From Emmonsiellopsis sp. PD_33 (lineage: Eukaryota; Ascomycota; Eurotiomycetes; Onygenales; Ajellomycetaceae): 64,000 bases of DNA. A program made the translations under genes and the position numbers. The notes under the pieces are model-generated. The model saw only the letters and a program-made list of their open reading frames with translations. It did not search any database and was not told the origin of the DNA. The stretch is from assembly GCA_032988165.1 (NCBI GenBank), contig JANTQF010000141.1:1-64000 (forward strand), in the 5' to 3' direction. The stretch's first letter is position 1. Each line of letters opens with the position of its first letter. This document shows positions 8,851 to 19,109 of this stretch, one piece after another.

Positions 8851-10631
8851 AGGGTGTTCGTAGTAGGTTTAACCCGGACGGTATCATTCTTGCGGAAGAC
8901 ACCCGTCTGATTTACATTATGTTTGCGCTGGATGGGGGATGAAGTTGGTGAGACGGGATGCCAAGAGATGCCGAACTTCGGCGGAAACGGGCCGATTGGA
9001 TCGGGCTCGCTTATTTAAGCTAACTTAGTTAGCCGATGCGGCCCGAGCTCACAGAGACATCGAACTTGATAGAAGGGCCAGCGACAGCTTGGCTGGTCTT
9101 GATCCTTCAAACACGTCAACTGGGGGGTATATACTACTGTACCCCCTACAAGTTATAACCCATCTTCATCTCAAATGTGTATGGACTCTCATCCTATCAG
9201 TTACCACCATCTCAGTTGATTCTACTCTTGTTCAATGTAATATAGTTACCTTTTGCTTTGGTGATAAAGCAAATACTGATAGGGGTTATTGCTCACTCGA
9301 ATCAATGTCTTGATTTTCAAGAGACGTGGGATTGCCTCTTTATCACTTATCACACGCGTGGTGTTTCTGTTTGCTAGTTTAATGTCACTTGCCTCTGTCT
9401 TTCCACAACATTCTAAGCGACACAAAACCATCTCACTTGATATACCCATTGTGTTTACTCCTCCAACTCCAAACCAACTTTTCCTACGTACATTACAGAT
9501 CTAAAGCTTTTATTACCACTCTTCTGACAAAGAGAATGCCGCTTTTCAATATTCCTCCAATTCGGCCCTTTAGGCCACGCCCCTTCTTGCCCTCATGTAA
9601 GCTTCTTTTGTCGTTTGGTTTAAGAGGTTGCTTCATAAACGCATCTTCTCGTGCTCATCGTAGAGGAGATCAAGGGCCTTGATCTAAGCTGTTTAATCTG
9701 CGTTGCTCTGCGGGCATGTCACGGTTCTCAACCTCTACTTCCCATGTTTTGGCCACTGCTTCACCTGATGAGACGGCGCTGAGCCAGGATCAACGAAAAC
9801 AACTTTTTTCTGGAAAATTTCCTACTGACTTCTCCTGTGAAGTCATTACAATGAGGGCAACTCGTGGGCTGTCGTAATGAGTCCAAATGACATAATCCGA
9901 GGAAGCAATGTTGCTGCTGGTATCTCCACGTACCAGTATAGAGCGTGGGGTGTTCATCTTTTGATACTGCGGATAGACACCATAGTCATGAGTGGTGCTG
10001 TAGCTAAAGCGCTTCTGGGGTTCTACCTAGAACCCTGGGGTCTGTTTAATGCAAATACGCACATTGGCGGGGTTCAAGCGCTCGTCGGGGTGAAATTCCA
10101 AAGGACGATGGCGTGCGCGGCATGCATAGCCTAGTTAGAGGGTTTAAAGTCACAGAGCTCACGGGCGCAGAGGAGATCAAAGGAATGGAGGCGAGATTCT
10201 TCCCAGAGTTGGGGTTCGGATTTGTGGGAGGTGGTAGAGTCGCTTGCAGGCCAGGGAAAAGGTGATCTTGCTTCCAGATGAGAGAAATGAATAGATCAAG
10301 TCGAGGATTTCCCCAGGGAAGAGCAGCAGGGGACGAGAGGGTTCTTGGGCCATTGTGTTTTTCTTTCACTGACTTTTGATAACAAGTTAGCTATCTCGAT
10401 GGCTGGTGGGAGAACCAGACAGGCAATTGAGACGGAATTGTTTATATCTTCAAGCAGCGGACAATCTCGCTACCTACAACAACGGAACATAGTAGGCAAT
10501 GCAATAAAAGCCTGGATAAGTTTGGCTGTTGATATGTGGCCTTTCCTCGGTGTTGAAGATTGTTGTAGCCTTCGCATAAATCTTTGCTAAAGAAGTTTGT
10601 GGCTGTGATGATGCGCTAGTTAACTAGTTAA
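8851..10631. other. Intergenic, possible small unrecognised exons
   Basis: The first 170 bases are the transcription-factor promoter. Two plus-strand frames look mildly coding but belong to no family I know: 9,716-9,877 (starts MSRFSTSTSHVLATASPDE, 53 codons) and about 10,047-10,265 (contains GFKVTELTGAEEIKGMEARF). They could be exons of a small gene or of a decayed one. I do not call a gene. Confidence 0.35.
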
Positions 10632-11264
10632 TCGTGCCTTCGCTCGTCCTTGGCGGACGAACACCTAGTCGTGGGCAGCTCTGGTGCTGCACCTCTTCTA
10701 GGTGCGCCACAGCAAAATCATAAAAACACCAGAATCATAAAAATAAAAATAGGTACCTTTTATATGGCATCCCCAAACAAAAGGTACTTATGGACATTTT
10801 TTTTGAAAAATTAATTTCTCAACCACCACATGAGATATAGAGCTCATACTTTAATAGAAGCAAGCTAAATGGCTAAATAATAACTTAATTAAGAGAAATA
10901 TTACTATTTTCTTTTTATTCTTCTTTTATTCAGAGTTTTCTATTTTTACACTAAAAATTTGAGCACATTTTAGGTTTACAGAGAATGAGTAAATTTAAAA
11001 GAACTTTTTTAGTTTTAGGTTATTCCTTAGCTATTCAAGATGCTTCTATTAAATTATATACTCTATATCTTATGTGGTGGTTGAGAAATAGAGAGAAATA
11101 CAAAAAGTGTTTTTAAGTACCTTTTATATGAGGATGCCATACAAAAGATACCTAGTCTCTCTTTTTATGATATCAGTGTTTTTATGATTTCGCTGTGGCG
11201 CACCTAGAAGAGGTGAGCCCACGACTAGGTGCTGCGGGCCGCCAGGTCAGCAGCGAAGGCACGA
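10632..11264. mobile_element. Long-inverted-repeat MITE (fold-back), TTAA target
   Basis: The ends are TCGTGCCTTCGCT and its reverse complement, flanked on both sides by TTAA (10,628-10,631 and 11,265-11,268). The inverted repeats do not stop after the outer 90 or so bases (shared blocks ACCTAGTCGTGGGC and ACCTCTTCTAGGTGCGCCA). They continue inward through GGTACCTTTTATATGGCATCC, TTCTCAACCACCACAT and TTTAATAGAAGCA, so each arm is about 260-290 bases and most of the 633-bp element can fold into one hairpin. No coding capacity. The TTAA duplication points to piggyBac-type mobilisation; since TTAA contains TA, a Tc1/mariner origin is the alternative. Confidence 0.85.
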
Positions 11265-11481
11265 TTAAATGGGGCCTCGCTGACGAGCGAACTGCACTGG
11301 ATTATTGATGATTTATTTCCCTCTCATGCATCGTGCAATTGTGCCAGCCTATCTTCACAGCATCATCATCTTGTCCATTGTCATTTACTGCGGTGAGAGA
11401 TTCCACGAACACTTGGCCATTAGATAACTAGTTATGTCTTAGGTAGCTGGAGCCTGCTCTCCAACGCCTCTGAATCGCCGT

Positions 11482-11507
11482 GAGAGAGAGAGAGAGAGAG
11501 AGAGAGG
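11482..11507. repeat. (GA)13 microsatellite
   Basis: An uninterrupted GA dinucleotide run directly visible in the sequence, between the MITE and the MFS gene. Confidence 0.95.
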
Positions 11508-12065
11508 AGGCACATGACTTTGGCGGCTATGGTCTGGTTCCTCTCTTATATATCTTATCTGACCGTCTCGAGCTGTGTCGATTGCTAGAGGGCCAGTTAC
11601 CAACCTGTTTCCGCTCCTCTCCAAGCCTCTGCGACGATCCTGTTGCCTCGCTAACTAACTAGTTAGTCATTAATAACTACAGCCTCCAGCTGGCGATTCG
11701 GGCCCGCAATGAAGAACTCCATTTCGTTGAAGATCCGGGGAGCGCGGGGAATATATGGGGAAATGCGGGGGTCTCCACGCCCTGAAGGCTGAGTGCTTGT
11801 TGCACTCGATTCCGGCTACCCAGAGGTTCAACGGAATTATGCCGTGAACTGTCGGTTATCCCAACATCTCGTTGTCAACATGGCTCGGCTGAGCAGACCT
11901 CGGGTATCGCAACCCAACCTTCGTCCAGCCCTTGGGTCTCGCTTTCTTGTTGATGTCGGCCTCGTCCGCCACGGTCCAATTTGCTTCAGACGCAGCTATA
12001 TGTTCTACCGCCTGTTGCCTGCCCAAACCGCCTCCCATACTGCTGTTTTCTCTTGTTTGTCGTAC

Positions 12066-12073
12066 TTTATATA
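12066..12073 (+). promoter_or_regulatory. TATA box of the MFS gene
   Basis: TTTATATAA lies about 62 bases upstream of the start codon at 12,134. Confidence 0.5.
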
Positions 12074-12133
12074 ACCCCAAATAGCTGCCTCTACAGCTCT
12101 TATTGCTTACCTTAGCTACTCTACTTCGAGAAA

Positions 12134-13953
12134 ATGGAAACACCAGACGACGAGAAAGGACTTGAGATACACCGTGAAGATGTTTCCCTGGCAGTAAAAT
12201 ACTCGGCCAACATTGAACAATCGGAAAGTCCAGTGAACGCCGCTCCAGATCGCGCTGTATACGGCATAGATGAAGCACACCAAAGAAAAGTAATGTGAGT
12301 TTGTATTCGCTGAAGGAATGGGACCCAGTTGCTAATTTCTCCGCAGCCGACGCATTGATCTCCGTCTCCTGCCGATTCTGGGGCTCATGTATTCCATATC
12401 CCTGGTCGATCGTACCAATCTAGGCCTTGCCCTCGTTGCAGGAATGCAGGAGGACCTTGGACTCGCCGTTGGTGATCGCTATACTATCATTGTGATGGTA
12501 TTCTTTGTGGCATACATGTAAGTACGATAGAGAGCAATAACTCCCTGCATGTGCAGTTGGCTGACCATTTAATCTCGTTTAGTATATTTGAAATCCCCAG
12601 CGTAAGCGTCGGTGCTTCTGTACTTTGCAAGGATTCTATATTAACATCACATTAGAACTTGATTCTTCCAAAGGCCGGAGCCGCAAATTGGCTGGCCTTC
12701 CTTGGGATTAGCTTTGGCGCACTGTTAATTGCTATGGGATTTACGAAATCCTGGGGTACAATGGCACTCTGCAGAGCTCTTCTGGGTGTCATGGAAGCAG
12801 GCTTTCTACCGGGTATGAACATCTATATCTGGCCCGTCTGGGGTTGATCTAACTTCGGAATAGGTTGTACCTATTTAATTACATGCTGGTATACTCGGTT
12901 TGAGGTTGGAAAGAGACTTGCCGCCTTCTGGATACTCTCCGTACTTTGCGGTGGTTTCTCTGCCATATTTGCATATGTACTTACACTGCTGAAAGGACGA
13001 GAAGGCCTGAATGGTTGGAGCTGTATGTTGAAATGCGGTCGCCCCTAGATCATGGATGCGGTATATTAATACTTCTGGTCAGGGATTTTTATTATTGAAG
13101 GCGCAATTACCTCTGGAGTCTGCTTGTTGGGATGGTTTATTATCATCGATTTCCCCTCCAAGGCAGACAGCTTCCTGAAACCAGAAGAGAAACAGTTCGT
13201 CCTTGATCGGATCAATAATGACCGTGGTGATGCAGAGGAAGACAGAATTACGGCAAGTCGGATCCTATATCATCTTAAGGATTGGAAGCTATATTTCTGG
13301 GCATTCAATCTCATGGCCTCTACATTGCCTGGGTATGCATACAGTTACTTTCTGCCTGTCATTCTCAAAGAAGGGATGGGCTTTAGCACCACGGAAAGTC
13401 AACTCCTAAGCGCACCGCCTTACGTTTTGGCCGCAGTCATGACTTATATTTCCGGTTGGTTCAGCGATAAGTACCACATCCGTGGTCCCATTGTTGCCAT
13501 CCACCAGTTGTTGACGGCTGTGGGGATGTTGATTACCGCGTATGGAAAGGTGAACGGTGCGAGATATTTTGGCGCATTTCTCGGTATGTATATCCCCTGA
13601 TTGGGGTGTCGACACAAATAATTAAGATATGACTAGGCATCGGATTCCTCCAGTATTGTGTTCCTGGGGTGCTTACGTTTCAGGCGAACAATATCACCTC
13701 TCACTCGAAACGATCAGTGGCCTCCGCAACCTGCATCATCGGAGGCGGACTTGGCGGTATCTTCGCTAGTATTGCTTTTAAGTCCAGCGAGAGCCCAAAA
13801 TACACCACCGGTATCTGGGTCACATTTGCGGTCTCAATCGCCAGTATCATCCTGATTTTGATCATGGATGTATACTTCTGGAAGATTAATAAACGAGCGA
13901 AGAAGGGGGACATTCTGATCGAAGGAATGGCGCACTGGTACTACACAGCGTAG
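12134..13953 (+). CDS. MFS transporter, Dal5/anion:cation symporter type
   Basis: Seven exons (12,134-12,294, 12,347-12,517, 12,583-12,601, 12,656-12,812, 12,864-13,022, 13,083-13,583 and 13,637-13,953) join in phase with canonical sites to give 494 residues, a normal length. It is a 12-helix major facilitator of the plasma membrane; the family imports allantoate, nicotinate, pantothenate and other small organic anions with protons. Landmarks: the cytoplasmic N-terminal tail, SLVDRTNLGLALVAGM in helix 1, IFEIPSNLILPKAGAANW in helix 2, RALLGVMEAGFLPGCTYLI in helix 4, TRFEVGKRLA after it, a long central loop with FLKPEEKQFVLDRI, and GWFSDKYHIRGP between helices 8 and 9. A 19-base micro-exon is unusual but keeps phase. 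The exact substrate cannot be told. Confidence 0.92.
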
Positions 13954-14464
13954 GGCTGGTTTTGATGGCTCTCCTGTAACTAATATTTTGTTACTGGTTA
14001 GTTATCAAAGCACGAAGCGTGGAAAGAATAGCCTCATCGGCCTTTCGATGTTTGAATGGCTACATTATCCACTATGCAAGATATTTATTATTAAGACTTG
14101 GAACATGGCGGCTCAAAGCATCTTCCATACAATAAACAACATGGTCTCCTACTAGCTCCTTGCTTCTCTTAGTTAAGCTTGAATTGACCCGAAAACTAGT
14201 CCGTCAGATTACTGATTACATACCATACAGGCCTGACGCGACTGGAGTCCTTAGCGGTGTCGATACACAGCGTTCGAGAGCTTCCTTGAGAGGATGTTGA
14301 TCAGTGACTCTTCCAGTGATATAAAGAGGCGGAAACGAACCATTTCATCTGGAGAGCAGATTTTGTTTCATTCTGTTAAAATCCAAGTACTCACCCTCTT
14401 GGATCATGTTTATACAGTCCTCCCTTATTGCCCTTTGTTGTGCTACGGTTTAGCACATCACCGT
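13954..14464. other. Intergenic
   Basis: 3' flank of the MFS gene, then unrecognised sequence running into the esterase pseudogene. Upstream remnants of that pseudogene may lie in 14,294-14,464, but I cannot align them to the family. Confidence 0.5.
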
Positions 14465-15282
14465 CATCCAGCAATTGACTGGGCCGCCTATATGGTCACT
14501 GAACAATGGTCACAAGTCTTGATAAAATTGGAAATGCGGACTTAATGCTTTCACCGAAGCTAACATCCAGGAGTACGATGGCCTCAACGGGGTTAAAGAC
14601 GGTGCGACTACCGAACCTGACCGTTGAAATCCCAATCTCTTCAAGTTGGTTGGCTCCAAAGTCAGGTGCGCTGGGCAGGAGATCACCATTACCCATAGCG
14701 TGACAAATTTTGTCCAAGGGATACTGAAGGGTCCCAATCTCCATTCTGGTCCCCGGTTACGGTATGGGCGTAATATCGGGGCTGGGTTGGATAGTCTTGC
14801 AAACACCACTACCGTACGAGGCGAATAGAAAGGGTATCTGGTTTTTATTCCTAATACCTGAACTCGGTATTTCCTTTCCTCGAGAGATCTGACTTTCGAT
14901 GCCACGTCCGTCGGACCAAGAAAATTCGCCCGACTATTCGCCCGGTCCATGAGGGAGTACGACGACATAATAGGCACTAGGAATCTAGACCTCTCCAAGC
15001 TCAGCCAAGCAGGATGGAAGCCCGTCGTGTGGCACGGACGACTTCGTCCGTCTCTTTCGCGCTCCAGGGGTTGACCACTGCGCAGGGACTCCAGTTGGAG
15101 GTGCCGCACCTGTTGATCTCCTGTCTACACTTGTTGCCTGGGCTGAAAAAAAAAATGAAGCCCCCGATTGCTTGGAGGGTGCGAATGCCAACTTCACCAG
15201 TCCAATCTGCCGATATCCCTTGCTGAGTCGATATCAGAATTCTGGCGACCCAACGTTGGCCAAAAATCACCAATACTGGTGA
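14465..15282 (+). pseudogene. Tannase/feruloyl esterase (PF07519) pseudogene
   Basis: The C-terminal half of a secreted tannase/feruloyl-esterase family enzyme, which hydrolyses plant phenolic esters. Family landmarks in order: HPAIDWAAYMVTEQWSQV, then after a frameshift near 14,540 LNAFTEANIQEYDGLNGVKDG, FKLVGSKVRCAGQEITIT, LDSLANTTTVRGE, MREYDDIIGTRNLDLSK, VVWHG, and in another frame RLFRAPGVDHCAG with LVAWAEK and a stop at 15,280-15,282. APGVDHC carries the catalytic His and disulfide Cys of the family; YDDIIGT and the W-H-G box precede it. Damage: in-frame TGA (about 14,626), TAG (14,827) and TGA (about 14,860), plus a deletion of roughly 35 codons between WHG and RLF. The N-terminal half with the nucleophile Ser is missing. 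The bases downstream of 15,282 are not part of it. Confidence 0.85.
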
Positions 15283-16278
15283 AGAGAATGAGGAGGGCTA
15301 GGGAAATACTGCTTGCAAGATTGTTGATGCTAGTTAGTGCAAGTTTCTGCGAGTAGGCATGCCTTGAAATTAGTCTGCTCTTCATGGGCTGTTAAATAGG
15401 CATATGGCTTGGTTGAGGGGTGAGATCCAATCACGGCTGAAAATATAGATTAAACTTGGGCATCTACTAGTTACAGTGGCACGAGTATGAGCAGGACTCC
15501 AAATTTATTTATAAATACTATAATCAAGTCATAAATCTTGCTATCCCATTTACATGGGGGCAGTTTCATGACGAAATTCATTATTTGCGGAGCGAAGTGA
15601 AGCAATATTTATTTATCATACTCTTACTCCGTACTCCGTAGGTACTAGTTAGGGTTGGCGAGCCACGTGTTCATACAACCTCGCAGGGATTGACTACTCT
15701 CTTCTCCTCTAAGTTAACCAACTGCATATCAATCCAAATTCATCCAGCTGCGACATAGATCTTAAATCTATCAACTGAGCTTTGCCCAATTCCCGCATCC
15801 TCCTTGACTCTGGTCCATAGCCGGCTACACAAATGTCACGGCGCAATCATTCCGGCGCGGTTCTCAATGCTGTAGTTCGCAAGGCAAGCCATGCGCGTGC
15901 AACTCAAGTACCGACAACCCTACTAGTAAAGCTACTGTTGCTGCGGCCATGCCCGATATCACTCTCATGCCTGGGATCAGCCGCTGTGGAACACTTCTCG
16001 AACCGATTGGCTCCCGGTAGCTTTCGTTGTCATGGTCTTGTTTCTCTCTCCACCCCTTGATCAGCCTTCGTCGGCTGGACGCTTCTCCTTTAGGTAAAGT
16101 TAAACTCTCTGCGCCGACGTGTTGAGGGCTCCCTATCTTATCTCAGGTTATATAAGTAGCTCGCCCCATCCATCACTTGGCAGACCGTTTCCCATCTGGT
16201 GGTATCGTCTCCGATACTTTTCATTGTTTAAAGTGTTCACCCGTCCTACGTTTGAGCAGGCAATAATACCCGTCCATC
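15283..16278. other. Intergenic region and promoter of the permease
   Basis: About 1 kb with no supported gene. It contains a CACGTG E-box at about 15,664 and the GATA/TATA cluster next to the permease (16,134-16,156). Confidence 0.55.
16134..16156 (+). promoter_or_regulatory. Tandem GATA sites plus TATA box
   Basis: CTATCTTATCT gives two GATA words on the opposite strand (TATC at 16,134 and 16,139), followed by TTATATAAG at about 16,149, about 125 bases before the permease start. Paired GATA sites are the binding pattern of the nitrogen regulator AreA. This fits an amino-acid permease, but binding is inferred. Confidence 0.5.
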
Positions 16279-18310
16279 ATGGAGGTTAAGCAGCTTTCGC
16301 CCTCTAGCGTGGCCCAGGAACTCAATACCGACACCGTTTCTAGTAGTTCCACGGACAATACGCTTGCAGATGCTTTTGATGTGGAAGTTCTTGGTCAGTA
16401 AACAGATCGTGCATACTCAATGGCGGAAATGTTACCCAATGTACTGACATCTATGCAGCCGCTATGGGCTACAAACAGGAGCTGCGACGGCATTATTCCT
16501 CGCTTCAAATCTTTGCCATCGCTTTCAGCATCATGGGGCTTTTGCCCTCAATCGCAGCCACCTTATCTTTTTCCCTTCCTGCTGGGCCGGTTGGGATGGT
16601 TTGGGTACGCCTGCCTTATGATTAAATCGGGACAGCTCGATATCGGGTTCATTGGGTTAACAGGTGCTGTATATGACTGGTATAGGGTTGGTTTATCGCA
16701 AGCGGCTTTATATTCGTTGTTGGGCTTGCAATGGTAAGCCGAACCCCAGACAGTTTTAACTGCTTGTCTCTCACCTCTCCGGGCTCTTTTTCTAGTCTGA
16801 TCTCGCTTCTTCTCTGCCGACATCTGGTGGTCTATATTGGTGGACGCATTACTTTGCACCAGAGGAATGGAGGAACCCGTTAAGCTTCCTTGTTGGATAC
16901 AGTAATACCATTGGCCTAGTCGGTGGCATCTGTTCGATTGACTGTATGGGCACTGCGTCGTATTTCCTATCGCTTTTTCTCTCTATAAGCTAACTTGGAT
17001 AGATGGATTTGCCTTGATGCTTCTATCTATCGTTTCTGTTGCCTATGATGGCGAATGGTCTGCGTCTTCCGGCATTGTATATGGGGTTTTTGTCGCATGT
17101 GTTGTTACTCATGGGATTCTCGCAACCATAGCTGCCAATATCATGCACAGAATACAGAGTGCTTGTATTGTGGCTAATATAGGACTATTTCTGGCAACTG
17201 TGATTGCTCTCCCCATTGGGAAATCAAGAACCGAGTTCGGCCTCAATTCCGGAACCTATGTGTTTTCACATCAAGATAATCTTACAACATGGCCAACCGG
17301 GTGGGCATTTATGATTGCCTGGCTGTCTCCTATCTGGACTATTGGGGGGTTTGATTCGTGCGTCCATATGAGTGAGGAAGCAACAAATGCCCCTAGGGCA
17401 GTTCCCCGTGGGATATTAGGCGCAATTGCAGGGTGCTGGTTTTTTGGGCTCATATCGCTGTGCGTGATAGCAGCGTGCATAAACCCAGATATTGAGGCGC
17501 TTCTGGGAACCCCTTTTGGACAACCAATGGCCCAGGTTCGTTCACATAACGAAATAATACACCAGCATGGGCCGTTCTCACTAATAAGCACAGATATACT
17601 ACGATGCGCTTGGAAAAGGTGGTGCCATTGGTTTCATGGTTGTGATGGCTACGGTTCAATATTTCATGGGCTTAAGTATAGTAAGGACGTCATTCTATAC
17701 TACCGCTTGGACCCAGGCTTACTCACAATATTTAGGTTGTGGCTGCCTCCCGACAGAGCTGGGCGTTCGCTCGAGATGGTGCCCTACCCTTTTCTGGGTT
17801 TTTACGGGTTATCAGCACACGTTTCCGTTTCCAGCCAGTCCGGGCTGTATGGGGATGTGCAATATCGGCTATTATCCTCGGTCTTCTCAGCTTGATTCAC
17901 CCTGCAGCAGCCAACGCCCTATTCTCCCTTGGGTCGGCAGGGAATGATCTGGCGTGGGCGATCCCTATCCTTTGCCGTGTCGTTTGGGGCCAGCATAAAT
18001 TCAAACCCGGTTCATTTTATACGGGTCGTTTCAGTACGCCGATTGCGATTGTGGCGGTAGTCTATCTTTCATTCTCAATATCACTTTGCATGTTCCCAAC
18101 ATTGGGACCGTCCCCAACAGGTAAGCGGTTTCACGTCAAATTTTACTTCCTTTCCATCACTCTTAATGGTTAACGTTTTAAAATCGAACAGTGGAGGAAA
18201 TGAACTATACAATTGTTGTGAATGGTACTTTGTGGGGAGGAGCTCTTCTGTATTACTTCCTCTTCGCGAAGAAGTGGTTTAATGGACCGAAAACGACTCG
18301 AAATGAATGA
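16279..18310 (+). CDS. GABA/choline-type amino-acid permease
   Basis: Eight exons (16,279-16,393, 16,459-16,604, 16,686-16,733, 16,796-16,943, 17,003-17,535, 17,594-17,680, 17,736-18,120 and 18,192-18,310) join in phase to give 526 residues with no stops. It is a 12-helix amino acid-polyamine-choline superfamily transporter of the plasma membrane or vacuole, closest in pattern to fungal GABA permeases (Uga4/GabA) and choline permease Hnm1. Landmarks: FSIMGLLPSIAATLSFSLP in helix 1, SLPTSGGLYWWTHYFAP before helix 3, IGGFDSCVHMSEEATNAPR in the middle, IYYDALGKGGAIGFM, and AASRQSWAFARDGALPFS between helices 8 and 9. The Ser-rich N-terminus is cytosolic. The upstream GATA sites suggest nitrogen control. 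It is followed 800 bases later by a second permease in the same direction. Substrate (GABA, choline or another amino compound) not decidable. Confidence 0.9.
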
Positions 18311-19109
18311 TACCGCAATCTACACCTAAGACTGCAAAACAGACATGGCTACCCTCTCCATAGCATGGTGGACGATCATATGTATCTACCCTGTGTAATT
18401 AGCATCTGGAGCTCCACCTTGACAGCACCGCGGGACGGTGTCGTGGAATATAAATTCGCCTTGGATAAAACGCCCAAGAGTGTGGTTTGCGCCTTGCGCT
18501 ATGAAACGCATTTTTATTTTAAGCCCTACATGAATCTAGCCCGTACAAGAGCAATCGATCAAGCTTTTGTGTTAACTATGCAGAAGCTGCTGTGTGGGGG
18601 GAACGCCGAGGCGGGGAAGAAATAACCTTCGTTTCCGCTTATCCACATCTCCATATTTCTTGCTAAGCGCATTTACGAAACATCTCAAGCCTAGTTATCT
18701 CCCCACCATCCCTTTTCCATCACAGCGCAACTGTTATCAGCATCCCGGGCTGGATGACACTCTCCAGTCACAGCCGGCGGGCGGGATGCTACACGGGGTT
18801 TCTTGGTGATTTCGAGGATGACGATGCCACCCATAGCCCCCGGACAACTTATCCATGTCGCACACGGCTGAAGCCTGAAGTCCCCAGCGATGAAAAGCTT
18901 CAAACCCCGCTAGCTCACTAGTTTCCATTCGCATTCTTGGCGCAAAATGATGCAATCGGGCCTAGCTACCAGCAAGTGTCGAGAGGAGAGCATATCAGTG
19001 GGCCTATTTCCCGGCACTTCTTTATCTCCATGTCTTCGTGCAGGTCGGAGATTTTAATTTCCCTTGACTGAAAAAATTCTCACCTCTGCCGTGCTTCACA
19101 ATCATCAAG
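18311..19109. other. Intergenic between the two permeases
   Basis: Terminator of the first permease and promoter of the second. Open frames here (for example 18,365-18,625 plus) show no family resemblance or partner exons. Confidence 0.6.

Larger units (their letters stand above)
11265..12133. other. Intergenic region upstream of the MFS gene
   Basis: Holds a GA microsatellite (11,482-11,507) and a TATA box about 65 bases before the MFS start. I see no gene in it. Confidence 0.6.

Noticed and set aside
8397..8852. 151-codon plus-strand frame
   Set aside because: Runs antisense across the zinc-cluster exon and both introns of the minus-strand gene; no family resemblance.
11482..11507. GA run as a GAGA-factor regulatory site
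   Set aside because: A plain dinucleotide repeat 630 bases from the gene; nothing else supports a regulatory role.
14510..15109. 199-codon minus-strand frame
   Set aside because: Antisense to the tannase/feruloyl esterase pseudogene, whose plus-strand reading has unmistakable family landmarks.
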